Below, in pieces: positions 54,579 through 63,142 of a stretch of 64,000 nucleotides of DNA (position 1 is the first letter of the stretch; each line of letters begins with the position of its first letter). The translations under genes and the position numbers were made by a program. The stretch spans positions 663,134 to 727,133 of the forward strand of contig NZ_VIYJ01000001.1 of the NCBI RefSeq assembly GCF_008087085.1. The letters run 5' to 3'. The DNA is from Nocardioides rubriscoriae. Lineage in GTDB: Bacteria; Actinomycetota; Actinomycetes; Propionibacteriales; Nocardioidaceae. The notes beneath the pieces were generated by a model, which worked only from the letters and a program-made list of their open reading frames with translations, made no database searches and had not been told where the DNA came from.

Positions 54579-57500
54579 GGTGCTCCCCCGGTTGTCGAGC
54601 CTGTCGAGACACCGTCGAGCAGGTCGGAGACAGCCTCGAGCAGCGCCACCGGGGGGCGCCACACGAAGACGCCACACGGGCGGTCGTCGACCAGCGGGGT
54701 GTCGGGCCCGCACAGCCCGCGCAGGTAGAGGTAGAGGACCCCGCCGAGGTGGCGCCCGGGGTCGTAGCCCGGTTGGCGCCAGCGCAGGAAACGGTGCAGG
54801 ACCACGGCGTAGAGCAGCGCCTGCAGGGGGTAGTCGGAGTGGGCCATCGCGTCGGCCAGCGCGTCGGGCCGGTAGGCGTGAGCCGTCAGCGGCTCGTCGC
54901 GCGGGCCCAGCCAGTTGGTCTTGTAGTCGACGATCAGGAACGACGGGTCGGCGGGCGTGCCGACGCGCAGGACGACGTCGACCGACCCGGTGAGGTAGCC
55001 GCGCAGGCTCTGACCGCCCAGGGCGGGGACCTCGAGCGCCTCGGCGTAGCCGCGGACGGGGTCACCGACCGGGAGGTGGGCGCGCAGCAGCGGGGCGAGG
55101 TCGCCCAGGGTGGTGCCGGACCCGTCGGCGGCGAGGTCGCCACCGGCCAGCGGCAGCTCGAAGTCCATCTCGCGCAGCCGGTCGCGCAACGGCACCTGAC
55201 GCAGCGTGCGGCCGCCGACCTCGGGGCCCAGGGGGGTGTCGCAGACGGCGACCAGCGCGTCGGCGAGCGCCTCGCGGTCGACGTCGACCGGCCAACGCAG
55301 CAGCTGCTCCTCGACGTGGGCCAGCAGCTCGGCGCGCAGGTCGGTGGCGTCGGGGTCGGCGTGCTCGAGGACCGCGTGCACCAGCGACCCGAACGTCGCC
55401 CCCACGGGCAGGGCGGCCATCGGCGAGGCCACGCTCTCGACGAGGGGGGCGCCGGCCCCGCCGACCTCGGGCAGGGCCTCGACCTCCTCGTCGTCCTTGG
55501 CGGTGACCTCGGGCTCGCTGCCGACACCGGCCGGCGCGACGACCTCGACGTGGCTCAGCGCGGAGTAGGAGGTGCGGCGCCAGGTGGTGTCGACGCTGCG
55601 CCCGAAGGAGCGGACGGCGAGCCCGGCGACCGGGGCCTCGCCCGGCTCGGGCCCGGGGTCGACCCACGACGACGGCTCGGGGACCGGGCCGCCGCGGTCG
55701 CGCCACCGCGCGAAGAGCGCGACGACGTCGTCGTCGGGGGGCACCGGAGGGGTCTCGGGCACGTCGGTCTCGTCGGAGGCACGCAGCAGCAGCCGGTGCA
55801 GCGGCGAGGCCACGGCGTTCTTGGTGGGGGCCCACCAGCACACGACCTGCGACTGGGCGCGGGTCAGGGCGACGTAGAGGAGCCGCAGCCACTCGCCGGC
55901 CTCCTCGTCGGCCCAGCGCCGCACGTGGTCGCCCCAGTCGGCACCGGCACCGCCGACGTCGAGGCAGCGCCGACCCTCGGCGTCGTGGAACAGCGGCCGC
56001 GACGGCTTGGGCACGTGGCGGTCGGCGAGCGCCGGGAGGTAGACGACGGGGTATTGGAGGCCTTTGCTGGCGTGGATCGTCACCAGCTGCACGGCGGCGG
56101 CGTCGGAGTCGAGGCGCCGCGTGCGCTCGGTGCCGCGACCGGCGCGACCCTCGGCGACCTGACCGCGCAGCCAGGCGAGCAACGAGACCAGGCCCAGACG
56201 CTCGGACTGGGCGACCTCGTGCAGCGCCTCGCCGATGTGGCGCAGGTCGGTCAGCCGTCGCTCGCCGCCGGTCTCGGCGAGGACCCGGGCGGGCAGGCCG
56301 CCGGCCGAGGCGGCCTCGAGCACGGCGGCGACCCCGCGGCGCTCGACGACCTCGACCCAGTGCCGCAGGGTCTCGGCGACCTCGTCGGTGAGCGCGTCGC
56401 CGCCCTCGGCGAGGTCGCGCGCGGTGTGGCCGAGGAAGCAGGTGAGCGCGGCGGCGCGCACCCGGGGGCTGCGGTGGGGCTGCTCGAGGGCCTCGAGCAG
56501 GGTGAGCCACTCGATCGCCGCGGGGGTGGCGAAGACGCTGCCCCCGCCGGCGATCACGGCCGGGACGCCCACCTCGTGCAGCGCGCGCTGGGCGGCGGCG
56601 AGGTCGGCGTGGCGGTAGCAGATGACCGCGACGTGCTCGGGCTCGAGCGGGGCGCCGTCGAAGGTCGGTCGGGCGTTGAGGAGGCGGCGGACGTCGAGGG
56701 CGAGGTCGCGTGCGACGTGCGGGCGCACGTCGGCCACCGGCAGCGAGGCCCGCGGACCCTTGCCGAAGGTCTCGCGGCGCACGACGCGCATGCGCAACGG
56801 CGCGTCGACGGGCGCCCCGACGAGCCGGCGCTCGCGGTGGTGGGCGGTCACCGGGCGCACGACGATGCGCTCGCTGCCGAGCCGGGCGCCGACGAGCAGC
56901 TCCTGGAAGGCGGAGAGCAGGTCGGCGTCGCTGCGCCAGTTGGTGCCGAGGGTCTGCTGGGTCGTGGCCGTCTCGGCCGCCGCGAGGTAGGTGGTGACGT
57001 CGCCGCCCCGGAAGGCGTAGATGGCCTGCTTGGGGTCGCCGATGAGCACCATCGTGGCCACGCCGCTGAAGGCCCGGTCGAGGACCTGCCACTGGACGGG
57101 GTCGGTGTCCTGGAACTCGTCGACCAGCACGATCGACCACCGCTCACGCATCCGGGCGCGGGCCGGGGAGTCGTCGGCCTCGAGCGCGTCGGCGAGCTGG
57201 ATGAGCAGGTCGTCGTAGGAGAGGATGCCGAGCCGGCGCTTGCGGGCCTCGATCTCGGTGCGGACGGCGAGGGCGAAGGCGACCTTGCGGCCGGCGCGGG
57301 TGGTGCGGGGCTCGGCGACCGGCTCGAGCCGGGCCTGGGGGTCACCGACCGCCGCACGGGCGATGGCCATCGCCTCGGCGTGGCTGAACGCCGGCCCGGT
57401 GTCGGTGAGCGCGAAGGCGCGCAGGTAGAGGTCGTCGACGACCTCGCGGACCAGGTCGTCGAGGTTGTCGACCAGGCGGGCCCGGGCGTCGGTGTCGCCG

Positions 57501-57955
57501 GCGACCCCGAGCGAGCCGAGGACCAGCGAGCAGAACTGGTGGGTGGTGGCGATGGTCGCGGCGTCGAAGCCGGCCAGCGCCTCGACGACGCGGCGGTGGC
57601 GCGCGGCCCGCTCGGCGTCGGTGCCGTCGTGGAGCAGGGCCAGCAGGTCGGAGCCGTCGGGGTGTACGTCGCCGTCGCCGGCGAGCAGCCGCTCGGCCTC
57701 GACCAGCTGGGCGCGGACCCGCTCGCGCAGCTCCTGGCTCGCCGCCCGGCCGAAGGTCACCACGAGCATCTCGTCGAGCGTGGCGACGCCCTCGGCGACG
57801 TAGCGGGTGACCAGGGCACCGATGGTCCAGGTCTTGCCGGTGCCGGCGCTGGCCTCGAGCAGGGTGGTGCCGACGCCGGGCAGGGGCCCGCAGACGTCGA
57901 AGGGGGTGAGCCCGGTGGGGCCGGTGGTGGGGCCGGCCGCCCGATCGGTCGTCAC
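54575..57955 (-). CDS. recB: Exodeoxyribonuclease V beta subunit RecB
   Basis: 1126 residues. An SF1A helicase with Walker A EASAGTGKTWT (about 33-43), motif II VLVDEFQDTDPVQW, motif III GDPKQAIYAFRGGD and motif VI-like YVALTRAQSQVV, followed by the nuclease domain with LIVDYKTNWLG (catalytic Asp and Lys) near the C-terminus. Together with RecC and RecD it processes double-strand ends. GTG at 57955 overlaps the recC stop by 4 bases. The last residues (GVSTGSTTGG) are encoded by a repeat also found at the end of pntAB. Confidence 0.94.
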   Translation of the reverse strand: MTTDRAAGPTTGPTGLTPFDVCGPLPGVGTTLLEASAGTGKTWTIGALVTRYVAEGVATLDEMLVVTFGRAASQELRERVRAQLVEAERLLAGDGDVHPDGSDLLALLHDGTDAERAARHRRVVEALAGFDAATIATTHQFCSLVLGSLGVAGDTDARARLVDNLDDLVREVVDDLYLRAFALTDTGPAFSHAEAMAIARAAVGDPQARLEPVAEPRTTRAGRKVAFALAVRTEIEARKRRLGILSYDDLLIQLADALEADDSPARARMRERWSIVLVDEFQDTDPVQWQVLDRAFSGVATMVLIGDPKQAIYAFRGGDVTTYLAAAETATTQQTLGTNWRSDADLLSAFQELLVGARLGSERIVVRPVTAHHRERRLVGAPVDAPLRMRVVRRETFGKGPRASLPVADVRPHVARDLALDVRRLLNARPTFDGAPLEPEHVAVICYRHADLAAAQRALHEVGVPAVIAGGGSVFATPAAIEWLTLLEALEQPHRSPRVRAAALTCFLGHTARDLAEGGDALTDEVAETLRHWVEVVERRGVAAVLEAASAGGLPARVLAETGGERRLTDLRHIGEALHEVAQSERLGLVSLLAWLRGQVAEGRAGRGTERTRRLDSDAAAVQLVTIHASKGLQYPVVYLPALADRHVPKPSRPLFHDAEGRRCLDVGGAGADWGDHVRRWADEEAGEWLRLLYVALTRAQSQVVCWWAPTKNAVASPLHRLLLRASDETDVPETPPVPPDDDVVALFARWRDRGGPVPEPSSWVDPGPEPGEAPVAGLAVRSFGRSVDTTWRRTSYSALSHVEVVAPAGVGSEPEVTAKDDEEVEALPEVGGAGAPLVESVASPMAALPVGATFGSLVHAVLEHADPDATDLRAELLAHVEEQLLRWPVDVDREALADALVAVCDTPLGPEVGGRTLRQVPLRDRLREMDFELPLAGGDLAADGSGTTLGDLAPLLRAHLPVGDPVRGYAEALEVPALGGQSLRGYLTGSVDVVLRVGTPADPSFLIVDYKTNWLGPRDEPLTAHAYRPDALADAMAHSDYPLQALLYAVVLHRFLRWRQPGYDPGRHLGGVLYLYLRGLCGPDTPLVDDRPCGVFVWRPPVALLEAVSDLLDGVSTGSTTGGAP
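54588..54610. repeat. REP-like 23-bp repeat, copy 2
   Basis: CCGGTTGTCGAG plus CCTGTCGAGAC, 22 of 23 identical to 13249-13271. It lies in the last codons of recB, just before the recD ribosome site, mirroring the position of the first copy before pntB. Confidence 0.7.
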
Positions 57956-60900
57956 AGCGGACCCACCATCTCGGCGCCGGTGAGCAACGGCTCCCAGACC
58001 CGCCAGGCGTGGTCGGGCAGGCCGGCGTCGACCAGGACCGAGAGCGGGGCGTCGTCGCCGTAGGCGCGGCGGTGGTAGGGGTCGGCGTCCTCGCCCTCGA
58101 TGCCGTAGACGTTGTAGGGGTCGGTCTCCCAGGCGCGGCGGGCCAGGTCGGCGGGCGAGACGTCCTCGCCGCGCTGCTCGCGCAGGTGGCCTTCGGCCCA
58201 GGCACAGGCCGTCGCGATCGGCAGCGGCAGCGGGGCGCGCAGCCCGAGGTCGCGCAGCTCGACGAGGGTGCGCAGCCAGTCGGCGGCGCGGTGGTCGAGC
58301 GGCCCGGCCAGGGCGCGCCGGGGGCCGGCCTTCTCGCGGCCGACCGCGTGGGCGGTGAAGGACTCGTCGGGCAGGCCGGCGCTGAGGGCGAGCAGGTCGA
58401 TCCAGGAGTGCAGGCGCTGCCGGGGCTTGAGCCGGGAGTAGCCGACGCTGAAGAGCCGCGAGCCGTAGACGCCGGTGACGGTGCCCGACAGCCGGCGGCC
58501 GCCCCCGAGGTCGACGTCGACGTCGAGGGTGCGCGGCTCGCCGGTGCGCAGGTCGGCGGTGCGGTCGAGCAGCCGCTGACACTCGGAGGCGGCCGTGGTC
58601 AGCGACGCGACGCCGAGGTGGAACGGGGGCAGCGAGCCGCGCAGCTGCTCGGCGAGCATCACGGCCTCGGCGTCGTGCCCGGCGAGCATCTCGGTGAGCA
58701 GCCGGTCGCCGATGCCCCAGGCGTCGAGGGCGTCGAGCTCGATCGGGATCTCGTTGCTGATCTCGTCGGGCTCGAGCGGCGCGGACACGTCGAGCCGCTG
58801 GCGCAGGAAGGCGCGCACCGGGTGGGTGAAGAACGCCTTGAGGTCGGCCAGCGAGACGTCACCGCCGGGCGCGGGGTCGAGCAGGCCGGTGAGCAGGGGC
58901 GGGGGCGGCACGCGCTCGGCGACGGCGGCCCGGGCCCCGGCGAGCGCGGCACGGTCGAAGCTGAACGGGCGCACGTCGCCGGGCACGAGCGCGCCCGGCA
59001 GCAGGTTGCGGCGGTCGTGGGGCTGCAGGGGGTGGTGGGTGAGCACGTGGTCGCGGACCGGCGTGGCGGTGGTGCGGTCGGCGGCGTCGAGGATCTCGCC
59101 GAGGGGCACGGCCGGCGGGCGGCCGGCACCGGAGTGCTCGTTGGCGCCGGTGTAGGTGATGACGACCTGCTCGGTCGCGGCCAGAAGCGCGTCGAGCAGC
59201 AGCTGGCGGTCCTCGCTGCGCACGTCGCGCTCACCGGTGAGCGGACGACGGGCCAGGACGTCGTCGCCGTCGACGGTCGTGAGCCGCGGGAACACCCCGT
59301 CGTCGAGACCGACCAGGCACACCACACGGTGGGGCACCGAGCGCATCGGCGTCATCGTGCAGACCGTGAGGGTGCCGGTGCGGAAGTTGGCCCGGGTCGG
59401 CCGGCCACCGAGCCGCGAGCCGAGCAGGGCCCGGACGTCGGCCAGCCGCAGCGGCACCCCGGCGATGCCGTCACCGGCGGCGCGGGCCAGCTCGCGCTCG
59501 AGCTGGGGCACCTGCCACGCGTCGTCGAGGGAGACGTCGGTCAGGCCGCGGACCCCCTCGGTCAGCACCGCCATCCACGCCGCCACGTCGACGGCGGCGG
59601 CCAGCCCGTCGAGGCAGCGGGCCAGCCGGTCGACCAGCTCGGCGAGCCGGCCGGCCAGGTCGATCTCGGAGCTGCCGACGTCGTCGACGGGCAGGCCCCG
59701 GCCGAGGTGGCGGTGGTCGTCGCCGCTCATCACGACGCCGAGCAGGATGCGGTCGAGGCCGCTGCGCCAGGTGTTGTGGGGGAAGCGGCCCATCGAGAAC
59801 CGGTCGCGCTGGACCTCGTCGATGCCCCAGCGGATGCCGGCCTGGCCGACCCAGCGGGTGATCCGGTCGAGGTCGTCGTCGGAGAAGCCGAAGCGCAGCC
59901 GCACGGCCGCGGTGCTCGCGAGGTCGAGGACGTCGGAGGCGGTCACCCGTCCGCCCGCCAGGCCGACGAGGTCGGCCGCGACGGCCAGCAGCGGGTTGGT
60001 GCTCGTCAGCGCGCGGTCGGCCAGCCGGACCCGCAACCGGTGCGCCGGGTGGCCGGCGTCGCCTGCGACGACGTCCTCGAGGCCGAAGCCCGCCGAGATG
60101 AGCGGCGCGAAGGTCTCGATGTCGGGACACATCACGAGGATGTCGCGCGGCTCGAGGGTGGGGTCGTCGGCGAGCAGGCCGACCAGGACCTCGCGCAGGA
60201 CGTCGACCTGGCGGGCCGGGCCGTGGCAGGCGTGGACCTGGAGGCTGCGGTCGGCGGGGTCGTGGTGGCGGGCCGCGCGCTCGGCGGGGGTCGGCGCGTG
60301 GTTGGCGCGCAGGTCGTGCTGGAGCAGGCCGAGCAGGGTGGTCGGGCTGGAGGCCGACTCGCTCCCCCCGTCGCGTGCCCCGGGGACCACGTCGTCGGCG
60401 ACGGCCAGGTCGAGGGTGCGCCGCAGCTCGCGGGTGTCGCGGCCCAGCGAGGCCAGCAGCGGGTGGCCGACGTGGTCGGCCGAGGGGTCGTCGACGCGGG
60501 CCACCACGCCGCCGAGGCCCGTCAGCGCGTCCCACAGGACCGGCGAGGGCTGCGGCAGCCAGAGGTGGACGTCGCGGCTGGTGGCGAGCGCCTCGAGCAG
60601 CGCGACCTCGGTGACGGGCAGCCGGGTGTGGCCGAAGAGCGAGAGCCGGTCGGGCAGGTCGAGGCCCTGGCCCCCGGCCCGCAGGGCGTCGAGGGCGCGG
60701 GCGTGACGCTGGTCGGGCGCCTCGCCGCCGACCCGGGCGACCACCCGGCGCCAGAGCTCGGCCTGCCAGCGCAGGTCGTCGGGCAGGGGGCAGCCGGCCC
60801 CGTCGGTGTCGCGGCCCTCGCGCCAGTCGGTGACCAGCGTCGGCCGCTGCACGGCGTAGGAGGCGAGGAGGCCGGCCAGCCGCCGCGCGACGGAGTAGCG

Positions 60901-61299
60901 ACGGTCGCGTCGCAGGTCGGCGTCATCGCCGCTCAACCCGTGGCCGAGGTGGCGGGCCAACGTCTCGCACCAGGGCTCCCCGAGCGCGGCGTCGATGGTC
61001 TCGAGCAGGGGCCAGACCAGCCGGTCGGGCGACCACGGGTCGTCGCGCTCACGGTCGAGCAGCAGCGAGACGAGCGACCCGGGCCGCAGGAACCTCACCC
61101 CCGCGCAGACACCGTCGCCGCCGCGCGCGCCGACCCCCAGCCGGTGCGACAGGCGCTGCGCCAACCAGCGCTCGACGCCCTTCTCGGGCACGACCACGAC
61201 CTCCTCGGCGAAGGGGTCGGGCAGCGGCACCGACAGCAGCGCGCCGAGGGCGTCGGCGAGCTCGTCGGTGCGCGAGGCGCGGTGCAGGTGGAGGGTCAT
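57952..61299 (-). CDS. recC: Exodeoxyribonuclease V gamma subunit RecC
   Basis: 1115 residues, typical for RecC. The start LHLHRASRTDELADALGALLSVPLPDPFAEEVVVVP is the family N-terminus with a defunct helicase fold. Blocks VMCPDIETFAPLISAGF and VVCLVGLDDGVFPR, and the final nuclease-like fold are present. RecC scans DNA for the recombination hotspot. ATG at 61299 is chosen; TAGGGT lies 10 bases upstream, a possible -10. Divergent from a YcaQ-like gene 59 bases away. Confidence 0.93.
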   Translation of the reverse strand: MTLHLHRASRTDELADALGALLSVPLPDPFAEEVVVVPEKGVERWLAQRLSHRLGVGARGGDGVCAGVRFLRPGSLVSLLLDRERDDPWSPDRLVWPLLETIDAALGEPWCETLARHLGHGLSGDDADLRRDRRYSVARRLAGLLASYAVQRPTLVTDWREGRDTDGAGCPLPDDLRWQAELWRRVVARVGGEAPDQRHARALDALRAGGQGLDLPDRLSLFGHTRLPVTEVALLEALATSRDVHLWLPQPSPVLWDALTGLGGVVARVDDPSADHVGHPLLASLGRDTRELRRTLDLAVADDVVPGARDGGSESASSPTTLLGLLQHDLRANHAPTPAERAARHHDPADRSLQVHACHGPARQVDVLREVLVGLLADDPTLEPRDILVMCPDIETFAPLISAGFGLEDVVAGDAGHPAHRLRVRLADRALTSTNPLLAVAADLVGLAGGRVTASDVLDLASTAAVRLRFGFSDDDLDRITRWVGQAGIRWGIDEVQRDRFSMGRFPHNTWRSGLDRILLGVVMSGDDHRHLGRGLPVDDVGSSEIDLAGRLAELVDRLARCLDGLAAAVDVAAWMAVLTEGVRGLTDVSLDDAWQVPQLERELARAAGDGIAGVPLRLADVRALLGSRLGGRPTRANFRTGTLTVCTMTPMRSVPHRVVCLVGLDDGVFPRLTTVDGDDVLARRPLTGERDVRSEDRQLLLDALLAATEQVVITYTGANEHSGAGRPPAVPLGEILDAADRTTATPVRDHVLTHHPLQPHDRRNLLPGALVPGDVRPFSFDRAALAGARAAVAERVPPPPLLTGLLDPAPGGDVSLADLKAFFTHPVRAFLRQRLDVSAPLEPDEISNEIPIELDALDAWGIGDRLLTEMLAGHDAEAVMLAEQLRGSLPPFHLGVASLTTAASECQRLLDRTADLRTGEPRTLDVDVDLGGGRRLSGTVTGVYGSRLFSVGYSRLKPRQRLHSWIDLLALSAGLPDESFTAHAVGREKAGPRRALAGPLDHRAADWLRTLVELRDLGLRAPLPLPIATACAWAEGHLREQRGEDVSPADLARRAWETDPYNVYGIEGEDADPYHRRAYGDDAPLSVLVDAGLPDHAWRVWEPLLTGAEMVGPL

Positions 61300-61358
61300 C
61301 GTGGGCACGACCCTAGAGGGGCCCACCGACACTCCCGGGCGCGCGGCATCATGGCGCC

Positions 61359-62492
61359 ATGGACGCCCCGCACCGGCTCTCGCGCCAGGACGCGTGCCGT
61401 GTCGCGGTGCGCGCGCAGCTGCTCACCGCCGACCGTCCCGACGACGTGCTCGAGGTCGTGCGGCACCTGACCTTCGTGCAGCTCGACCCGACCCGTCACG
61501 TCGCGCCGAGCGCCGACCTGGTGCTGTGGAGCCGGCTGGGCCCGGCGTACGACCCCGGCGAGCTGCGCGACCTGCTCGACACCCAGGCCCTCATCGACCA
61601 CCACCAACTCGCGCGCCCCGCCGAGGACCTCGCCCTCTACCGCGCCGAGATGGCGCACTGGCCCGGACCCGAGCCGGTCAAGCCGTGGCAGGAGAGCGTG
61701 CGTGACTGGGTCACGGCCAACGACGACTGCCGCCGCGAGGTGCTCGCGCTGCTGCGCGGCGACGGTCCCCTGCCGGCCTCGCAGATCCCCGACACGTGCG
61801 AGGTGCCGTGGCCCTCGAGCGGCTGGAACAACGACAAGAACGTCAAGATGCTGCTCGCCCAGCTGGTCGAGCGCGGCGAGGTCGCGCGGGCCGGGCGCGG
61901 CGGCAAGGGCGGCCGCGAGGTGCTGTGGGACCTCGCCGAGCGCATCTACCCCGACGACCCGGTCCCGTCGGTCGAGGAGGCCAGGGCTGAGCGCGACCGC
62001 CGCCGGCTGCGCTCGCTGGGCATCGCCCGCGCGAGGTCGGCGCAGATGCCGATCGAGCCCAACGACGTCGGCGAGGCCGGCGAGCCGGCGGTCGTCGAGG
62101 GAGTCAGGGGCACCTGGCGCGTGGATCCCCTGTGGCTCGACGGTGCAGTGCTCGACGGGGCGCCCTTCGAGGGCCGCGCCGCGCTGTTGTCGCCCCTCGA
62201 CCGGCTGGTGGCCGACCGCAAGCGGCTCGGCGAGCTGTTCGAGGCGGAGTACTACCTCGAGATGTACAAGCCCGCCGACCAGCGCCGCTGGGGCTACTGG
62301 GCGCTGCCGGTGCTGTGGGGCGACCGCCTGGTCGGCAAGCTCGACGCCGTGGCCGACCGCGACGCCGGCGAGCTGCGCGTCGACGCCACCCACCAGGACG
62401 AGCCGTGGTCGGGCGCCTGCGCCGACGCCGTACGCCGGGAGGTCGAGTCGCTCGCCGCCTGGCTCGACCTGGCGCCGGTGGTGCTGGGCTGA
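61359..62492 (+). CDS. YcaQ/AlkX-like winged-helix DNA glycosylase
   Basis: 377 residues of the HTH_42 family. N-terminal winged helix DACRVAVRAQLLTA and QLDPTRHVAP, followed by LSPLDRLVADRKRLGELFEAEYYLEMYKPADQRRWGYWALPVLWGDRLVGKLD in pieces, the family signature. The QLD motif (Gln-x-Asp) is that of YcaQ/AlkX proteins, which remove alkylated bases and can unhook crosslinks. ATG has CATCAT 6 bases upstream. It sits head-to-head with recCBD, so DNA repair genes are paired. Confidence 0.85.
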   Translation: MDAPHRLSRQDACRVAVRAQLLTADRPDDVLEVVRHLTFVQLDPTRHVAPSADLVLWSRLGPAYDPGELRDLLDTQALIDHHQLARPAEDLALYRAEMAHWPGPEPVKPWQESVRDWVTANDDCRREVLALLRGDGPLPASQIPDTCEVPWPSSGWNNDKNVKMLLAQLVERGEVARAGRGGKGGREVLWDLAERIYPDDPVPSVEEARAERDRRRLRSLGIARARSAQMPIEPNDVGEAGEPAVVEGVRGTWRVDPLWLDGAVLDGAPFEGRAALLSPLDRLVADRKRLGELFEAEYYLEMYKPADQRRWGYWALPVLWGDRLVGKLDAVADRDAGELRVDATHQDEPWSGACADAVRREVESLAAWLDLAPVVLG

Positions 62493-62506
62493 GTCGGCCT
62501 GGACGG

Positions 62507-62521
62507 CTCAGCAAGGCTGAG
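62507..62521. terminator. Small hairpin after the glycosylase gene
   Basis: CTCAGC-AAG-GCTGAG, a 6-bp stem with a 3-base loop, 15 bases after the stop codon and between convergent genes. Weak on its own. Confidence 0.35.
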
Positions 62522-62579
62522 GTCGCGCATGGTGAACGGCCGGTTGCGCCCGCACATGCCGATGAGCGTGCGGTTCGAG

Positions 62580-62903
62580 TCAGTCGTCCGACAGCGGGCT
62601 CAGCTCATGGCGGTGCTCGCCCGTCCGGTGAAGTTCCACGAATAGCCGGACGACTGCGTCTCGCTCGGGGTCGCGCACGATAAGCAGGTCCGGGACGCGC
62701 AGGTAGGACCCGCCCTGGCACTCGTCTGAGGACTCCCAGACACCCATCAGGCGATCAATCTCGGCCAACGTCAACACGGTGGCCGACCATCGCTTCCCGT
62801 CGGCATCCGTCAGTTCAACGTCCGCGTTGGTGACTGCTCCGTCGCTATTAGCGCCGTACACGGTGAGTGACCCACCGAGGCCAAGGTCAGAGGTGAAGTC
62901 CAC
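62580..62903 (-). CDS. Orphan hypothetical protein
   Basis: 107 residues, GTG start preceded by TAGGGT at 62916-62911 with 7 bases between, so probably leaderless. It is a soluble, beta-rich protein (SLTVYGANSDGAVTNADVELTD, LRVPDLLIVRDPERDAVVRLFVELHR). Codon use is less GC-rich in third positions than the neighbours, and an IS110-family element lies 40 bases upstream, which suggests recent gain. I do not recognise the family. Confidence 0.55.
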   Translation of the reverse strand: MDFTSDLGLGGSLTVYGANSDGAVTNADVELTDADGKRWSATVLTLAEIDRLMGVWESSDECQGGSYLRVPDLLIVRDPERDAVVRLFVELHRTGEHRHELSPLSDD

Positions 62904-62910
62904 GTCGGTG

Positions 62911-62916
62911 ACCCTA
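62911..62916 (-). promoter_or_regulatory. -10 box TAGGGT, leaderless promoter of the orphan gene
   Basis: TAGGGT on the minus strand, 7 bases before the GTG at 62903. Confidence 0.5.
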
Positions 62917-63114
62917 GATGCGTCCGCCCGACCATCAGCGTGAGGCGTTCTGCGTCAAGCGTTGTCGTCGTTTCCCTGCATAGCGGTAATGGAGCTTGGT
63001 GGCTCGACAGCGTGTGATCGGGTTGTGGTGACGACGGGCCGGGAGGCCTGTGATGGTCGACGAGCTGTTGATTCTCGATGCCGCTGAAGGCTGGTTCCCG
63101 GCCCTGCTTGTGGG

Positions 63115-63133
63115 CGTCGCGCCTGACGCGACG
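63115..63133 (-). terminator. Hairpin downstream of the IS110 transposase
   Basis: CGTCGCG and CGCGACG (7 bp) around a 5-base loop, 10 bases after the transposase stop codon. Confidence 0.5.
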
Positions 63134-63142
63134 AGGTGGTGG

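Noticed and set aside
54749..61470. Two very long plus-strand frames opposite recB and recC
   Set aside because: Antisense shadows of recBC; no domain recognised and composition biased.
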